In this document: one piece after another, positions 56,051 to 64,000 of the stretch
Layout: every line of letters begins with the position of its first letter
How positions within the stretch are numbered: the first letter of the stretch is position 1
From: a bacterium
GTDB taxonomy: Bacteria; SZUA-79; Acidulodesulfobacterales; Acidulodesulfobacteraceae
DNA length: 64,000 nt
Direction: 5' to 3'
Assembly: GCA_021789605.1 (NCBI GenBank)
Contig: JAJYJI010000004.1
Span: 49,905 to 113,904 of the forward strand
The notes under the pieces: generated by a model
The model's input: only the letters and a program-made list of their open reading frames with translations
The model's database searches: none
Told to the model about the DNA's origin: nothing
Made by a program: the position numbers and the translations under genes

Positions 56051-57997
56051 ATGCCCTTGTCTCTTAAGAAAGGAAGCAGGGTCGCCTGGAAGGACGAAAC
56101 CTACGAGATACTGAACCCGACCGGCCCCGGCACGGTGCTGGCCCGCAACGTGGAAACGGGCAAAACGGACGTCCTGCCGGTAAGCGGGCTTTCCGCTCCC
56201 AAAACCGAGGAATCCGCCGAAAAAACCCCCAACGGGGAGATAAGCGAAGGCCACTGGAAAATAGCAAAGGAAAGATACGCCGCAATTGAACCCCTCCTGG
56301 TGCCCGGCAGGACCAAGGAGATGGTCGAACGCAGGGCCGAAGAATCCGGGGTGTCCGCCGTTACACTTTTCAGGTGGATAAGGAGTTATTCGGCGACGGG
56401 AACCCTGAGCTCCCTCGTGCCCGACTACCTGTCCAAGGGAGGAAAGGGGAAGCCGAGGACGGAGCCGGACGCCGAAAGGATAATGAACCAGGTCATAGAG
56501 GAGAACTACCTTTCCAAGCAGAGGCTGCCGGTAACAAAAATATACACCGACATAAAAATCAGGTGCAGCCACGCTGGCATCACGCCCCCTTCCGAAAACA
56601 CAGTGAGGAACAGGATAAAGGCTATGGACCACGCAACTGTTTACAGGAGGCGGCACGGCAGGAGCGCATACCTGAACAGCTTGTCTCCCACCCCCGGTTC
56701 CTTCGAGGCGAAATTCCCCCTCGAAATCATACAGGTGGACCATACGCCGTTAGACATAATAGTCGTGGACGAAATATACAGGAAGCCACTTAAAAGGCCG
56801 TACCTGACCCTTGCCATGGACATTTTCAGCAGGATGGTTTACGGCTTCTACCTTACGTTCGAAGCCCCCAGCTTCTTCTCCGTGGGACAGACCCTATACC
56901 TGGGAATAACGCCCAAGGCAACCTATCTGAAGGCCGTCGGCGTGGAGGGGGAATGGCCCATATACGGCCTTCCGAAGTTCCTGACCATACATCTGGACAA
57001 TGCGGCGGAGTTCAGGGGAAACGCGCTTAAAAGGTTCTGCGAGGAATATAATATTGGCGTCGATTTCAGGCCGAGGGGGGCGCCCTACTACGGCGGGCAC
57101 ATCGAAAGGCTGGTAAAGACCATGAACTTCGAAATCCATACCCTTCCCGGAACTACCTTTTCCAACGTCAGGGAGAAGGGCGACTACGGCTCCGAAGACA
57201 AGGCCGTATTCACGCTTAAAGAGCTTGAAAAATGGCTCGCCGAATACATAGTCAACGTCTATCACAAGAAGGTCCATTCCGAACTCGGCATGCCCCCGGA
57301 GAAAAAATACGAAATAGGGATACTGGGAAGCGACGAAACCGCGGGAACCGGACTGCCAGACCTAATTGACAGGGAGGAGGCGGAAAGGATAAGGATTTCG
57401 CTGCTGCCGTTCACCGAAAGGACCGTGCAGAAGGACGGCGTTTCCTTCGAGAACATAAAATACTACGCCGACGTGCTGAGGAAATACATAGGAACGGACG
57501 GCCCCGGCAAAAAGGGTAAGACGTACACTTTCAGGTACGACCCAAGGGACATTAGCACCCTCTATTTCTACGAGCCGGAATTAAAGGCTTACTTCGGCAT
57601 ACCTTACAGGAACATGGGCAACCCCGCCGTGACCCTGTGGGAGATAAGGGAGGCGAAAAACCGCCTCAAGAAGGAGGGAATAGCGGGCTACGACGAAACT
57701 AAAATGTTCCAGGCAATCAAGAAATTAAGGCATATCGAGACCGAGTCCGCGGAAAAGACGAAATCGGCCAGGAGGAAGCTCTCCTCGGACGTCCATTACA
57801 GGGAAAAAAAGAAGATAGAGGTCGAAAACGGCATGAAACTGAAACCGGCGGCTTACGGAAATCAGGATGCCGATGTTTCCGGCGGTTCGGAATCGGACGA
57901 TAAGAATACTGCCGGAAAAGAAAAAAATCCGGTTCCGGCGGACGGAACCGAAAATAAAAGCAAAATTGAGACCTACGACATAGACGTATACGATTAA
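56051..57997 (+). CDS. tnsB: TnsB-type DDE transposase
   Basis: Recombinase that cuts and joins the 3' ends. The 648 aa contain an N-terminal DNA-binding region with helix-turn-helix segments (about 60-200). The rve-type catalytic core has D230 (IIQVDHTPLDI), D316 (IHLDNAAEFRG) and E352 (YYGGHIERLVK), a DD35E spacing. A C-terminal Mu-like beta-barrel region is followed by a charged tail (about 590-648) of the kind that contacts TnsC. GAGAGG lies about 11 bases before the ATG. Confidence 0.95.
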   Translation: MPLSLKKGSRVAWKDETYEILNPTGPGTVLARNVETGKTDVLPVSGLSAPKTEESAEKTPNGEISEGHWKIAKERYAAIEPLLVPGRTKEMVERRAEESGVSAVTLFRWIRSYSATGTLSSLVPDYLSKGGKGKPRTEPDAERIMNQVIEENYLSKQRLPVTKIYTDIKIRCSHAGITPPSENTVRNRIKAMDHATVYRRRHGRSAYLNSLSPTPGSFEAKFPLEIIQVDHTPLDIIVVDEIYRKPLKRPYLTLAMDIFSRMVYGFYLTFEAPSFFSVGQTLYLGITPKATYLKAVGVEGEWPIYGLPKFLTIHLDNAAEFRGNALKRFCEEYNIGVDFRPRGAPYYGGHIERLVKTMNFEIHTLPGTTFSNVREKGDYGSEDKAVFTLKELEKWLAEYIVNVYHKKVHSELGMPPEKKYEIGILGSDETAGTGLPDLIDREEAERIRISLLPFTERTVQKDGVSFENIKYYADVLRKYIGTDGPGKKGKTYTFRYDPRDISTLYFYEPELKAYFGIPYRNMGNPAVTLWEIREAKNRLKKEGIAGYDETKMFQAIKKLRHIETESAEKTKSARRKLSSDVHYREKKKIEVENGMKLKPAAYGNQDADVSGGSESDDKNTAGKEKNPVPADGTENKSKIETYDIDVYD

Positions 57998-58014
57998 TAA
58001 AGGGAGGTGCCGAA

Positions 58015-58944
58015 ATGGCGAATAAGAAAACCGCAGTTCCGCAAGGCGAAGACAATGCGCCGAGGCTCATTCCCCAGTCTATGGAATGCCTTGATAAAAC
58101 CGACGAGGAAAGGGTTGACTACATAAGGCGGGAGAAGTTCGTAACCTACCCTGCGGCGAAAAAAATCCTGGGCAGGCTGGAGGAGCTCCTGACCGAGCCG
58201 AAGAAAACGAGGATGCCCTGCCTACTCATAGTCGGGGACAGCAACAACGGAAAGACCAGCATAATAAAAAAGTTCCTGAAGGTGCACCCGCCAACCGACG
58301 GCATCGAAACGGACGCCGTTCCGGTCGTCGCTATTCAGGCTCCGCCAAGGCCAGACACGCCGATGTTCTACGATTCGATACTTAACGAGCTCCTTATACC
58401 GTTCCGCAAGAGCGACTCCCTTTCAAGGAAAGAGGCAGAAATAACCTATTACTTCCAGAAGTTCGGAACAAAAATGCTTGTAGTGGACGAGATACACAAT
58501 ATACTCAGCGGCTCGGTGTCGAAGCAGAAGGAGTTCATGAACGCGCTCAAGAACCTCAACAACAGGCTCCTAATGCCTATCGTGCTCGTGGGCATAAAGG
58601 AGGCCCTAAACGCCACCAACACCGACTTCCAAATTAGTTCGAGGTTCAAGCCTATGTTCCTGAAAAGATGGGACTTCGGAAAGGAATACCTATCGCTTTT
58701 GGATTCCATAGAAAGGATACTGCCTTTGAAGAAGGAATCCGGGCTTGCGGAGAACGAAAGGCTTGCGGAATACATAATGGAAAACAGCGAGGGGCTGATG
58801 GGCGAGATAATCGAAATTACGACGCTTTCCGCCATACAGGCCATAATGACCCATAAGGAAAGGATAACCCTGGACGAGGTCAGGGGCACGGGATACGTCC
58901 GGCCTTCCCTCAGAAGGAGCATAGAGGAGCTGGAGGCGGTCTAA
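58015..58944 (+). CDS. tnsC: TnsC/TniB-type AAA+ ATPase
   Basis: Regulatory ATPase that links target selector and transposase. The 309 aa have Walker A GDSNNGKTS (about 74-82), Walker B MLVVDEIHNI (about 154-163) and a later arginine-rich region (SSRFKPMFLKRW). It is nearer in size to TniB-like TnsC than to the 555-aa TnsC of Tn7. GGGAGG lies 7 bases before the ATG. The stop codon overlaps the tniQ start by one base (TAATG), so translation is coupled. Confidence 0.93.
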   Translation: MANKKTAVPQGEDNAPRLIPQSMECLDKTDEERVDYIRREKFVTYPAAKKILGRLEELLTEPKKTRMPCLLIVGDSNNGKTSIIKKFLKVHPPTDGIETDAVPVVAIQAPPRPDTPMFYDSILNELLIPFRKSDSLSRKEAEITYYFQKFGTKMLVVDEIHNILSGSVSKQKEFMNALKNLNNRLLMPIVLVGIKEALNATNTDFQISSRFKPMFLKRWDFGKEYLSLLDSIERILPLKKESGLAENERLAEYIMENSEGLMGEIIEITTLSAIQAIMTHKERITLDEVRGTGYVRPSLRRSIEELEAV

Positions 58945-60125
58945 TGGAAGCGGCGGAAAGGAGATACGCTTACAAGATAAGGGGCGTGGACAAAAGGTCT
59001 ATTGCGGCGTCGAAGTTCCCGATAAGGCCGCTGCCGCTTGAGGACGAACTGCTTTCCTCGTGGCTGGTGCGGACGGCTTACCTGCACCACACGGACCCTT
59101 CCACGTTCCTGAACCTGCACTTCCCGGAATACGGGCGGGAACTGTGGGAAAGGGACCTGGACCTGTATTGCGACGGAAGCCTGGTAAAAAGGCTGGCGGA
59201 AAAGACCGGATTCCCGGAAGAAATTATATATAAAATGACGCTTAATTCCTACGAGGGCTGGCTCTCTGAGGAAATATACCCCAACAACAGGAACACGTTT
59301 ATAATACCTATACACAGGCGTTCAAGGAACGTAAGGCAGTTTGCCCAGAGGCTGTGCCCCATGTGCCTTAAGGAGGACAAACAGCTGTATTTAAGGAAGA
59401 AGTGGCGGCTTTTCTTTTCGACGGCCTGCGTGAAGCACAACTGCTTCCTTATCGACAAATGCCAGGAATGCGGCACGCCTTTCATGGTGAATAAGAGGCT
59501 GAACGACGGGGACTTCCCGCACTGCCGGAAGTGCGGGTTTTCGTTCATGACGGCGGAATCGGAATTTATTAGCGAAAATTCTTATGGATTAAAGGCAATA
59601 AAGGCACTTTACAGAATACTGGACGGCGGGATATTCATGTTCGAAAACCGGCCCGTGTATTCGTTCTTATTCTTCGATATGCTGAATCATTTTACGAAGC
59701 TGGTAAAATACGGATACCGGAAAAGCTTGCGGTTGGAAGAGAATTATTTGGAAGAAAATGAACTGCCGATTTCCGGTATAAGGGGAATACCCTACGTCAT
59801 GGAACTGGACATAAGGCAGCAATACGCGCTGTTTTCGGCTTTAACGAGGATATTCGAAAATCAGGAAAATATTTCGAAATTTTGCGCGGAAAATAAAATT
59901 ACCGTGAAAAAAATTTCGCGGAGCATGGATTATATTCCTTTTTGGTTCTCAAAATTTTATAATAAAATAAATAAAGTTAAATATATTTATTCTTATGATG
60001 AAGTAAAAAACGTTTTAAATTATTTAAAGAGGCAAGATATACGCCTAACTTCAAAAAACTTAAAAAAACATTTAGGCATAACCTTTTCGAATAAAAAATT
60101 AATAAAAATTAAAAATGGGGAATAG
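58944..60125 (+). CDS. tniQ: TniQ/TnsD-family target-selection protein
   Basis: 393-aa TniQ-domain protein. After the N-terminal motif IRPLPLEDELLSSWLVRTA come zinc-finger ligands: C138 and C141, C162 and H165, C173 and C176, C194 and C197. The C-terminal 190 residues form a separate region rich in Lys, Asn and Ile (RKSLRLEENYLEEN onward). Codons change from GC-rich to AT-rich after about residue 200, so the C-terminal half may have a different origin. Size lies between small TniQ adaptors and full TnsD; a site-specific role is likely but unproven. Confidence 0.9.
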   Translation: MEAAERRYAYKIRGVDKRSIAASKFPIRPLPLEDELLSSWLVRTAYLHHTDPSTFLNLHFPEYGRELWERDLDLYCDGSLVKRLAEKTGFPEEIIYKMTLNSYEGWLSEEIYPNNRNTFIIPIHRRSRNVRQFAQRLCPMCLKEDKQLYLRKKWRLFFSTACVKHNCFLIDKCQECGTPFMVNKRLNDGDFPHCRKCGFSFMTAESEFISENSYGLKAIKALYRILDGGIFMFENRPVYSFLFFDMLNHFTKLVKYGYRKSLRLEENYLEENELPISGIRGIPYVMELDIRQQYALFSALTRIFENQENISKFCAENKITVKKISRSMDYIPFWFSKFYNKINKVKYIYSYDEVKNVLNYLKRQDIRLTSKNLKKHLGITFSNKKLIKIKNGE

Positions 60126-60153
60126 CTTAAACTATTGCATAAAAACATTATAT

Positions 60154-61498
60154 GGTACTGTCAAGAACTTTGTGTAAATTTTTTATAGAACGGCAAATTA
60201 GGCAGTACCTTCCCGACGGCCATTTTAGACCAGGCCGCCTCCATTCTTATGGATATAAATGCCAATAAATTATAGGAACTGTTCTCCCCGGCGAGTATCT
60301 CCATGGAGGCAGTCCTTCTTTTAAACTCTTTATTAAGTCTTTCTATAATGTTCGTGGTTCTTAGGGATATCCAGTCCTCTTTAGGGAACTTAAAGAAAGT
60401 TAAAGAAGAATCTATCGAGTTCGTCAGCGATTTAACGGCGGACGGGAAATCCTTATTGTATTTTTCCTTAAAATCCTTAAAGAACTCCATGGCTTTATCT
60501 TTTGATGAAGCATAGAATATAGACCTTAAGGAATCTGCTATTTCTTTTTTGTGTTTAAGCGGTATTTTGGCCAATACGTTCCTTGCGACGTGGACCTGGC
60601 ATCTCTGGACGGAGGAACCGCTAAATTCCTCCTTAAACACCTTTTCAAGGCCTGATAAGCCGTCCATGATGCCAAGCTTGACGGAGGAGCCGTTAAGGTT
60701 TCTCAATTTCAGGTCTTTGAAGAATTCCCTCCAGGAGGAGGCGGACTCCTTGTCTCCGGACTGGAAGCCAAGGACGGAACGGTAGCCGTTATTGTCAACG
60801 CCTATGGCTACCAAAACGGGAACAAGCTCTATTTTGCCGGAAAGACGCATCGGAAAGTTAACCCCGTCGAGATAGATATATTTTATCTCATCATTGGATA
60901 AATCCCTCGTGCGCCATTTCTCCACGGCCTGGATGAACTCCTTGTTGGCGTTGGATATCTCCTGGGGAGAGAGCTTTCTTCCGATAAGCTTGTTCGATAA
61001 AAGCGATAGCGAACGGGTCGATATGCCGGTTAAATACATTAGCGTCAAATCTTCCCTTATTGAGTCTTCGTATCTTTTAAACCGGGGAAGGACCTGAGGC
61101 TTATAGGTTCCCTTTCTGTCTCTGGGGACTTTTACGGCGGTATCGCCTATTGATTTAACGCAGAAACGGCGGTTATAGGAGCCGTTGCGGTAATTAGGGT
61201 CTGATTCATCGGAACGTTCGTATTTATCCCTTTTGAGATGGTTTTTAAGCTCCAAATCAAGAAGGGAGGAGATGTAATCTCCGACCGTTTCCTTTACCTC
61301 TTTTCTGATAAGCTCGAACATTTTAACGGGTTCCTTTTGAATCTCTTTGAATAATGTCGTAATTTCTGATAAACTACCCTTAATCATCATGGCGTTGCCT
61401 CCTTTAATTTAAAGTTATTTTGGACGATAACTTTTTTATTTTATAGGAGGTACGCCTTTTTTGCCACTTAGAATTTACACAAAATATTTTACACTACC
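60154..61498. mobile_element. IS256-family insertion sequence with intact ends and 8-bp target duplication
   Basis: A 1345-bp element. Terminal inverted repeats of 27 bases (left from 60154, starting GGTACTGTC; right ending at 61498) match at 22 of 27 positions, including GTGTAAATT in both. The 8-bp direct repeat CATTATAT flanks it at 60146-60153 and 61499-61506, as expected for IS256-type insertion. Removing one copy and the IS restores a continuous AT-rich spacer between tniQ and the methyltransferase, so the insertion is later than the island. Confidence 0.93.
60161..61390 (-). CDS. IS256-family (Mutator-type) transposase
   Basis: 409-aa transposase. Catalytic residues D175 (YIYLDGVNFPM), D243 (GIMDGLSGLEKVF) and E350 (TTNIIERLNKEFKRRT) are in the IS256 order, with the C/H motif QRCQVHVARNVL between. 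The frame is intact and has GGAGG before the ATG, so the element may be active. It is transcribed against tniQ. Confidence 0.96.
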   Translation of the reverse strand: MMIKGSLSEITTLFKEIQKEPVKMFELIRKEVKETVGDYISSLLDLELKNHLKRDKYERSDESDPNYRNGSYNRRFCVKSIGDTAVKVPRDRKGTYKPQVLPRFKRYEDSIREDLTLMYLTGISTRSLSLLSNKLIGRKLSPQEISNANKEFIQAVEKWRTRDLSNDEIKYIYLDGVNFPMRLSGKIELVPVLVAIGVDNNGYRSVLGFQSGDKESASSWREFFKDLKLRNLNGSSVKLGIMDGLSGLEKVFKEEFSGSSVQRCQVHVARNVLAKIPLKHKKEIADSLRSIFYASSKDKAMEFFKDFKEKYNKDFPSAVKSLTNSIDSSLTFFKFPKEDWISLRTTNIIERLNKEFKRRTASMEILAGENSSYNLLAFISIRMEAAWSKMAVGKVLPNLPFYKKFTQSS

Positions 61499-61529
61499 CA
61501 TTATATATACGCACAATTAGCAAAATAAT

Positions 61530-62936
61530 ATGTCAATCACTTTAGAACAAATTAAAATAATCAACAAAAAACTGGAAAACCGCTTCCGTGATAAGCTTGT
61601 TGTTAACAAAGACCTGAAAAGGACTTTAGTTAGTTTTCAAGCTAATAAAAAAACCCCTTACTACCGCTGGTACAAATTCAAAGAGGGCTATTCTTCGGCA
61701 CTTGTCGATTATACTTTTAACAAGTTGAACATCAAGAAAGGCAAAATAATTGACCCATTTGCAGGAAGCGGGGTATCACTTTTTGTATCTGCCGAACGGG
61801 GTTTAGATGCTGTAGGCATTGAGCTTCTTCCATTAGCCGCAGAGATTATTGCTGTGCGTAAGATTATTTTTGAAATGGATAATCATCGCAACCTCATTGC
61901 CTTTTTGCAGGAATGGATTGAACAAAAACCTTGGGAATATGAGAAAAGCGGAAGAGGGATAAATCATCTCAAAATTACACAGGGTGCGTTTCCTGATAAA
62001 ACAGAAGAACTTACAGGCAAGTTTCTCGGAGCTATTCACAAGAATAGAAATAAAGAATATCGACGTGTATTGCGCTTTGCACTACTATGCATATTAGAAG
62101 AAATTAGCTTCACAAGAAAAGATGGACAGTGTTTACGTTGGGATTATCGTTCAGGACGCGGCAATGGGAATAATAAATTTAACAAGGGACCAATTAAAGA
62201 ATTTACTCAAGCCCTTACCGATAAACTCAAGGATATTATTTCTGACTTATCTGGAGACAATACGCTTTTCGAATCCGCTAACGAATTGAAAGGGGAATTG
62301 GGAAGTATTGAAATTTTGCAAGGATCATGCCTGTCAATACTTTCCAAACTTAGGAGCAATGAATTTGATATCTTAATGACATCGCCTCCATACTGCAATC
62401 GCTATGATTACACTCGGACCTATGCCTTAGAGCTCGCCTTGCTTGACGTTGATGAAAAAAATATCAGAAATTTACGGCAAGAAATGATATCTTGCACCGT
62501 GGAAAACAAGGACAAGGAAAACTTAGATCTCTTTTTTGCCAATACCCTCGATAAAGCTACAAAGGTATTTGATACTCAAGAACAGTTGCAGGCAATCATT
62601 CGATATCTTGATGAGAAGAAAAAGAATAATGAGTTAAATAATCCAGGAATTGCTAGGATGGTAAAAAACTATTTCTATGAAAGTTCCCTTATTATTTTTG
62701 AGTGTGCTCGCTTGTTAAAAAAAGGAGCTCCCTTTGTAATGGTAAATGATAATGTAAGGTATGCTGGTGCGAATATCCCGGTAGACCTAATACTCTCAGA
62801 TATTGCGCAGAGTGCGGGTTTCAATGTAGAACAAATCTGGGTTTTACCTACTGGCAAGGGAAACAGCAGCCAACAGATGGGGGTGCATGGCAGGGAAGAA
62901 TTGCGAAAGTGTGTTTATGTTTGGAGAAAGTTATAA
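61530..62936 (+). CDS. DNA methyltransferase of an AvaI/BsoBI-type restriction-modification system
   Basis: 468-aa amino-methyltransferase. SAM motif DPFAGSG is at residues 75-81 and catalytic motif TSPPY at 284-288. The roughly 200 residues between them may hold target recognition. An SPPY-type motif favours N4-cytosine methylation, but N6-adenine cannot be ruled out. Specificity is inferred from the convergent neighbour, a BsoBI-like nuclease (CYCGRG class). The two genes overlap by 6 bases at their 3' ends. Codon use is AT-rich, unlike the tns genes. Confidence 0.87.
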   Translation: MSITLEQIKIINKKLENRFRDKLVVNKDLKRTLVSFQANKKTPYYRWYKFKEGYSSALVDYTFNKLNIKKGKIIDPFAGSGVSLFVSAERGLDAVGIELLPLAAEIIAVRKIIFEMDNHRNLIAFLQEWIEQKPWEYEKSGRGINHLKITQGAFPDKTEELTGKFLGAIHKNRNKEYRRVLRFALLCILEEISFTRKDGQCLRWDYRSGRGNGNNKFNKGPIKEFTQALTDKLKDIISDLSGDNTLFESANELKGELGSIEILQGSCLSILSKLRSNEFDILMTSPPYCNRYDYTRTYALELALLDVDEKNIRNLRQEMISCTVENKDKENLDLFFANTLDKATKVFDTQEQLQAIIRYLDEKKKNNELNNPGIARMVKNYFYESSLIIFECARLLKKGAPFVMVNDNVRYAGANIPVDLILSDIAQSAGFNVEQIWVLPTGKGNSSQQMGVHGREELRKCVYVWRKL

Positions 62937-63827
62937 AGACAACAACCAGTCAACTAAATCGATAACTTGTTCTTCTTTGTTAAGGTTTGCGGCATGATTC
63001 AATTTTCCATTTTTTAATTGCTTCAAAATTTCTCTTGCCATCGACGCTTCAATTGCTGCCCCAACAAAGAACAATTTAGGAGTATTTTTTTTAAAAGCAT
63101 TTCTAATTCTATCAATAGCGCTACCTCCGGTTTTCCAATGTTCGTCTGCTCCTGCTGGATCGATTCCACCTTTTAATTCCCCACAAGCAATGTATTTTTT
63201 CTTATCATGGATTAAATCCCTTATAGATTTTCCCTCGCTATTTTCCATCAAAATAACATCAATATTTTTATCAATCACTGGTGATTTTTTATCAAAAAGC
63301 AAAACACGGTTATTAAAAACAACTTTTTGAATCTTACCGCTTTTGCTTTCAGAAACCTTAAATTCCTTTCCGCAGTGAGAGAGCCTTTCTGTAATTTTTT
63401 TGGTAAGCCTTGTTCCCGCTGAAGCCCCAATTGAATTGCGCATGGAACCACCCATCGTATCTCCTTTTGTAAGAAGGCAACGAAATAATATTTCCTTCCT
63501 AATTTCTTCCATAGATTCAGCCCCAGCATCTTTACAAATCTGTGGTATTACTTCCTTTATTGTATCATCTAATACAGTTTTGTTTAATTTCGCTTTCGCC
63601 TTTTCAGAAAAACCGCAGGCAGAAGCTAAATCTTTTTGGCATTCTGGAGAAGCTAAAATATTTTCAAGAGTATCGCTTTCTTTAAGTTTTTTTTCAAATA
63701 TCTTTGCTTCTTCAATATAATCTTTAGCCTTTTTTGTTTTTCGAAGCACTTGCGCCAGGAATCCATCACAGATATCTTGTTGTTTTGTTTGTAAGTCAGC
63801 ATGTGTTTTTATAAACTTAGGATTCAT
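62931..63827 (-). CDS. Type II restriction endonuclease, AvaI/BsoBI family
   Basis: 298-aa nuclease. Motifs GDTMGGSMRNSIGASAG and CGELKGGIDPAGADEHW resemble AvaI/BsoBI. The active site can be placed as D190, E217-x-K219 and H230. The Glu-Lys-His spacing (2 and 13 residues) is the same as E240, K242 and H253 of BsoBI, and the Asp is one residue closer (27 against 28). It should cut CYCGRG-type sites protected by the convergent methyltransferase. The frame is full length and intact. Confidence 0.87.
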   Translation of the reverse strand: MNPKFIKTHADLQTKQQDICDGFLAQVLRKTKKAKDYIEEAKIFEKKLKESDTLENILASPECQKDLASACGFSEKAKAKLNKTVLDDTIKEVIPQICKDAGAESMEEIRKEILFRCLLTKGDTMGGSMRNSIGASAGTRLTKKITERLSHCGKEFKVSESKSGKIQKVVFNNRVLLFDKKSPVIDKNIDVILMENSEGKSIRDLIHDKKKYIACGELKGGIDPAGADEHWKTGGSAIDRIRNAFKKNTPKLFFVGAAIEASMAREILKQLKNGKLNHAANLNKEEQVIDLVDWLLSL

Positions 63828-63882
63828 AAGTTAAGATTGAAAAAAGTCAGCAATTCCAATTCCAAGGGCTTTTGCTTGTATT

Positions 63883-63988
63883 TTGCAAATCGTTTCTCCT
63901 CAAAATTGCAAACGAAATTCCCCACTTTTGCAACGGCTTTTCCTCAATATTGCAATTAAAAAAATTGCATAGTTTTCGCTGTTTGCAA
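63883..63988. repeat. Repeated TTGCAA motifs upstream of the restriction gene
   Basis: TTGCAA occurs at 63883, 63906, 63928, 63950 and 63983. The first four are spaced 22-23 bases apart. Two longer blocks are alike: TTGCAA, a spacer containing CTCCTCAA or TTCCTCAA, and TTGCAA (63883-63911 and 63928-63955). The 173 bases between the restriction gene and the window edge hold no gene. It could be an operator array, or part of something continuing past the edge. Confidence 0.45.
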
Positions 63989-64000
63989 TAATATTTTTGC

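Larger units (their letters stand above)
54778..64000. mobile_element. Tn7-like transposon (left part, right end outside window)
   Basis: The island starts in the AT-rich gap upstream of the phosphoglucomutase gene, with candidate left end TGACAAATTAAATAG at 54778. It carries tnsA, tnsB, tnsC and tniQ in order on the plus strand, then an IS256-family insertion and a restriction-modification pair as probable cargo. The tns genes use GC-rich codons (AGG, GCC, TAC, AAG) unlike the host. Separate tnsA plus DDE transposase, AAA protein and a single short TniQ define a Tn7-like, not a Tn5053-like, element. No tnsE and no cas gene is in view. The exact left boundary is uncertain. Confidence 0.8.

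Noticed and set aside
56018..56743. 241-aa minus-strand ORF
   Set aside because: Lies wholly opposite tnsB in GC-rich sequence; composition is that of an antisense shadow (Gly/Pro/Arg-rich) and no family motif is present.
63883..63988. CRISPR array at the window end
   Set aside because: Repeats are only 6 bases (or two imperfect 28-base blocks), without constant repeats and unique spacers of CRISPR size.
54778..64000. CRISPR-associated transposon (type V-K or I-F/I-B CAST)
   Set aside because: No Cas12k, Cascade gene or CRISPR array in view; tnsA is present, which excludes V-K. Type I CAST cannot be excluded beyond the window but has no support inside it.

Overview
The window reads as one contiguous stretch of a Gram-negative, AT-rich bacterial chromosome, most likely an anaerobic or microaerophilic deltaproteobacterium-type organism (Desulfobacterota). 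This is an inference from gene content: the mfd-ppiC-surA-pdxA-uvrA order, a complex iron-sulfur molybdoenzyme with several c-type cytochromes, a DsrE-type sulfur-relay protein, a 2-hydroxyacyl-CoA-dehydratase-type activase, IorAB-like proteins, and HrcA/CIRCE control of groESL. An acid-environment sulfur-cycling member is possible but cannot be shown from sequence alone.

Layout. 1-14 kb (minus strand): housekeeping run nadA, glyQ, glyS, ppdK, mfd, a PpiC lipoprotein, surA-like, pdxA and the start of uvrA. glyQ appears to use an AUC start codon. 14-18.5 kb: trpS, a DsrE-family protein, trxB and an APC-type permease. 18.5-30.3 kb (minus strand): a respiratory locus with a Tat-exported molybdopterin oxidoreductase, a four-cluster Fe-S subunit, an NrfD membrane subunit, small c-type cytochromes, a cytochrome-d1-like propeller flanked by two c-heme domains, a NirF-like propeller, a NirJ-like radical SAM protein and an AmrS-like radical SAM protein. 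This looks like an electron-transfer system that makes or uses a d1-type heme without the usual denitrification genes. 30.5-33.4 kb: a NarL-type response regulator, an MFS transporter and uppS.

33.5-40.3 kb (plus strand): a five-gene run (alpha/beta hydrolase, aspS, DHA2 efflux pump, divergent IorA-like and IorB-like proteins) preceded by a leader with a strong terminator and a competing stem. 40.3-54.6 kb (mostly minus strand): a PerR-like regulator with a likely Per box, a duplicated-domain CoA-activase, a MoaD-MoaE fusion, MoaB, GroEL/GroES with CIRCE, an ABC-2 exporter (plus strand), dcd, a LOG-family protein, a probable new 50-aa protein, a ferredoxin, enolase and a phosphoglucomutase.

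54.8-64.0 kb: a mobile island, a Tn7-like transposon with separate tnsA, tnsB, tnsC and a short tniQ. Candidate TnsB-binding repeats lie at its left end. A candidate type I toxin lies between tnsA and tnsB. An IS256-family element with an 8-bp target duplication sits behind tniQ, followed by a convergent AvaI/BsoBI-type restriction-modification pair that is probably cargo. The tns genes are visibly richer in G and C than the host and the cargo. The right end lies outside the window. No tRNA, rRNA or CRISPR array was recognised.
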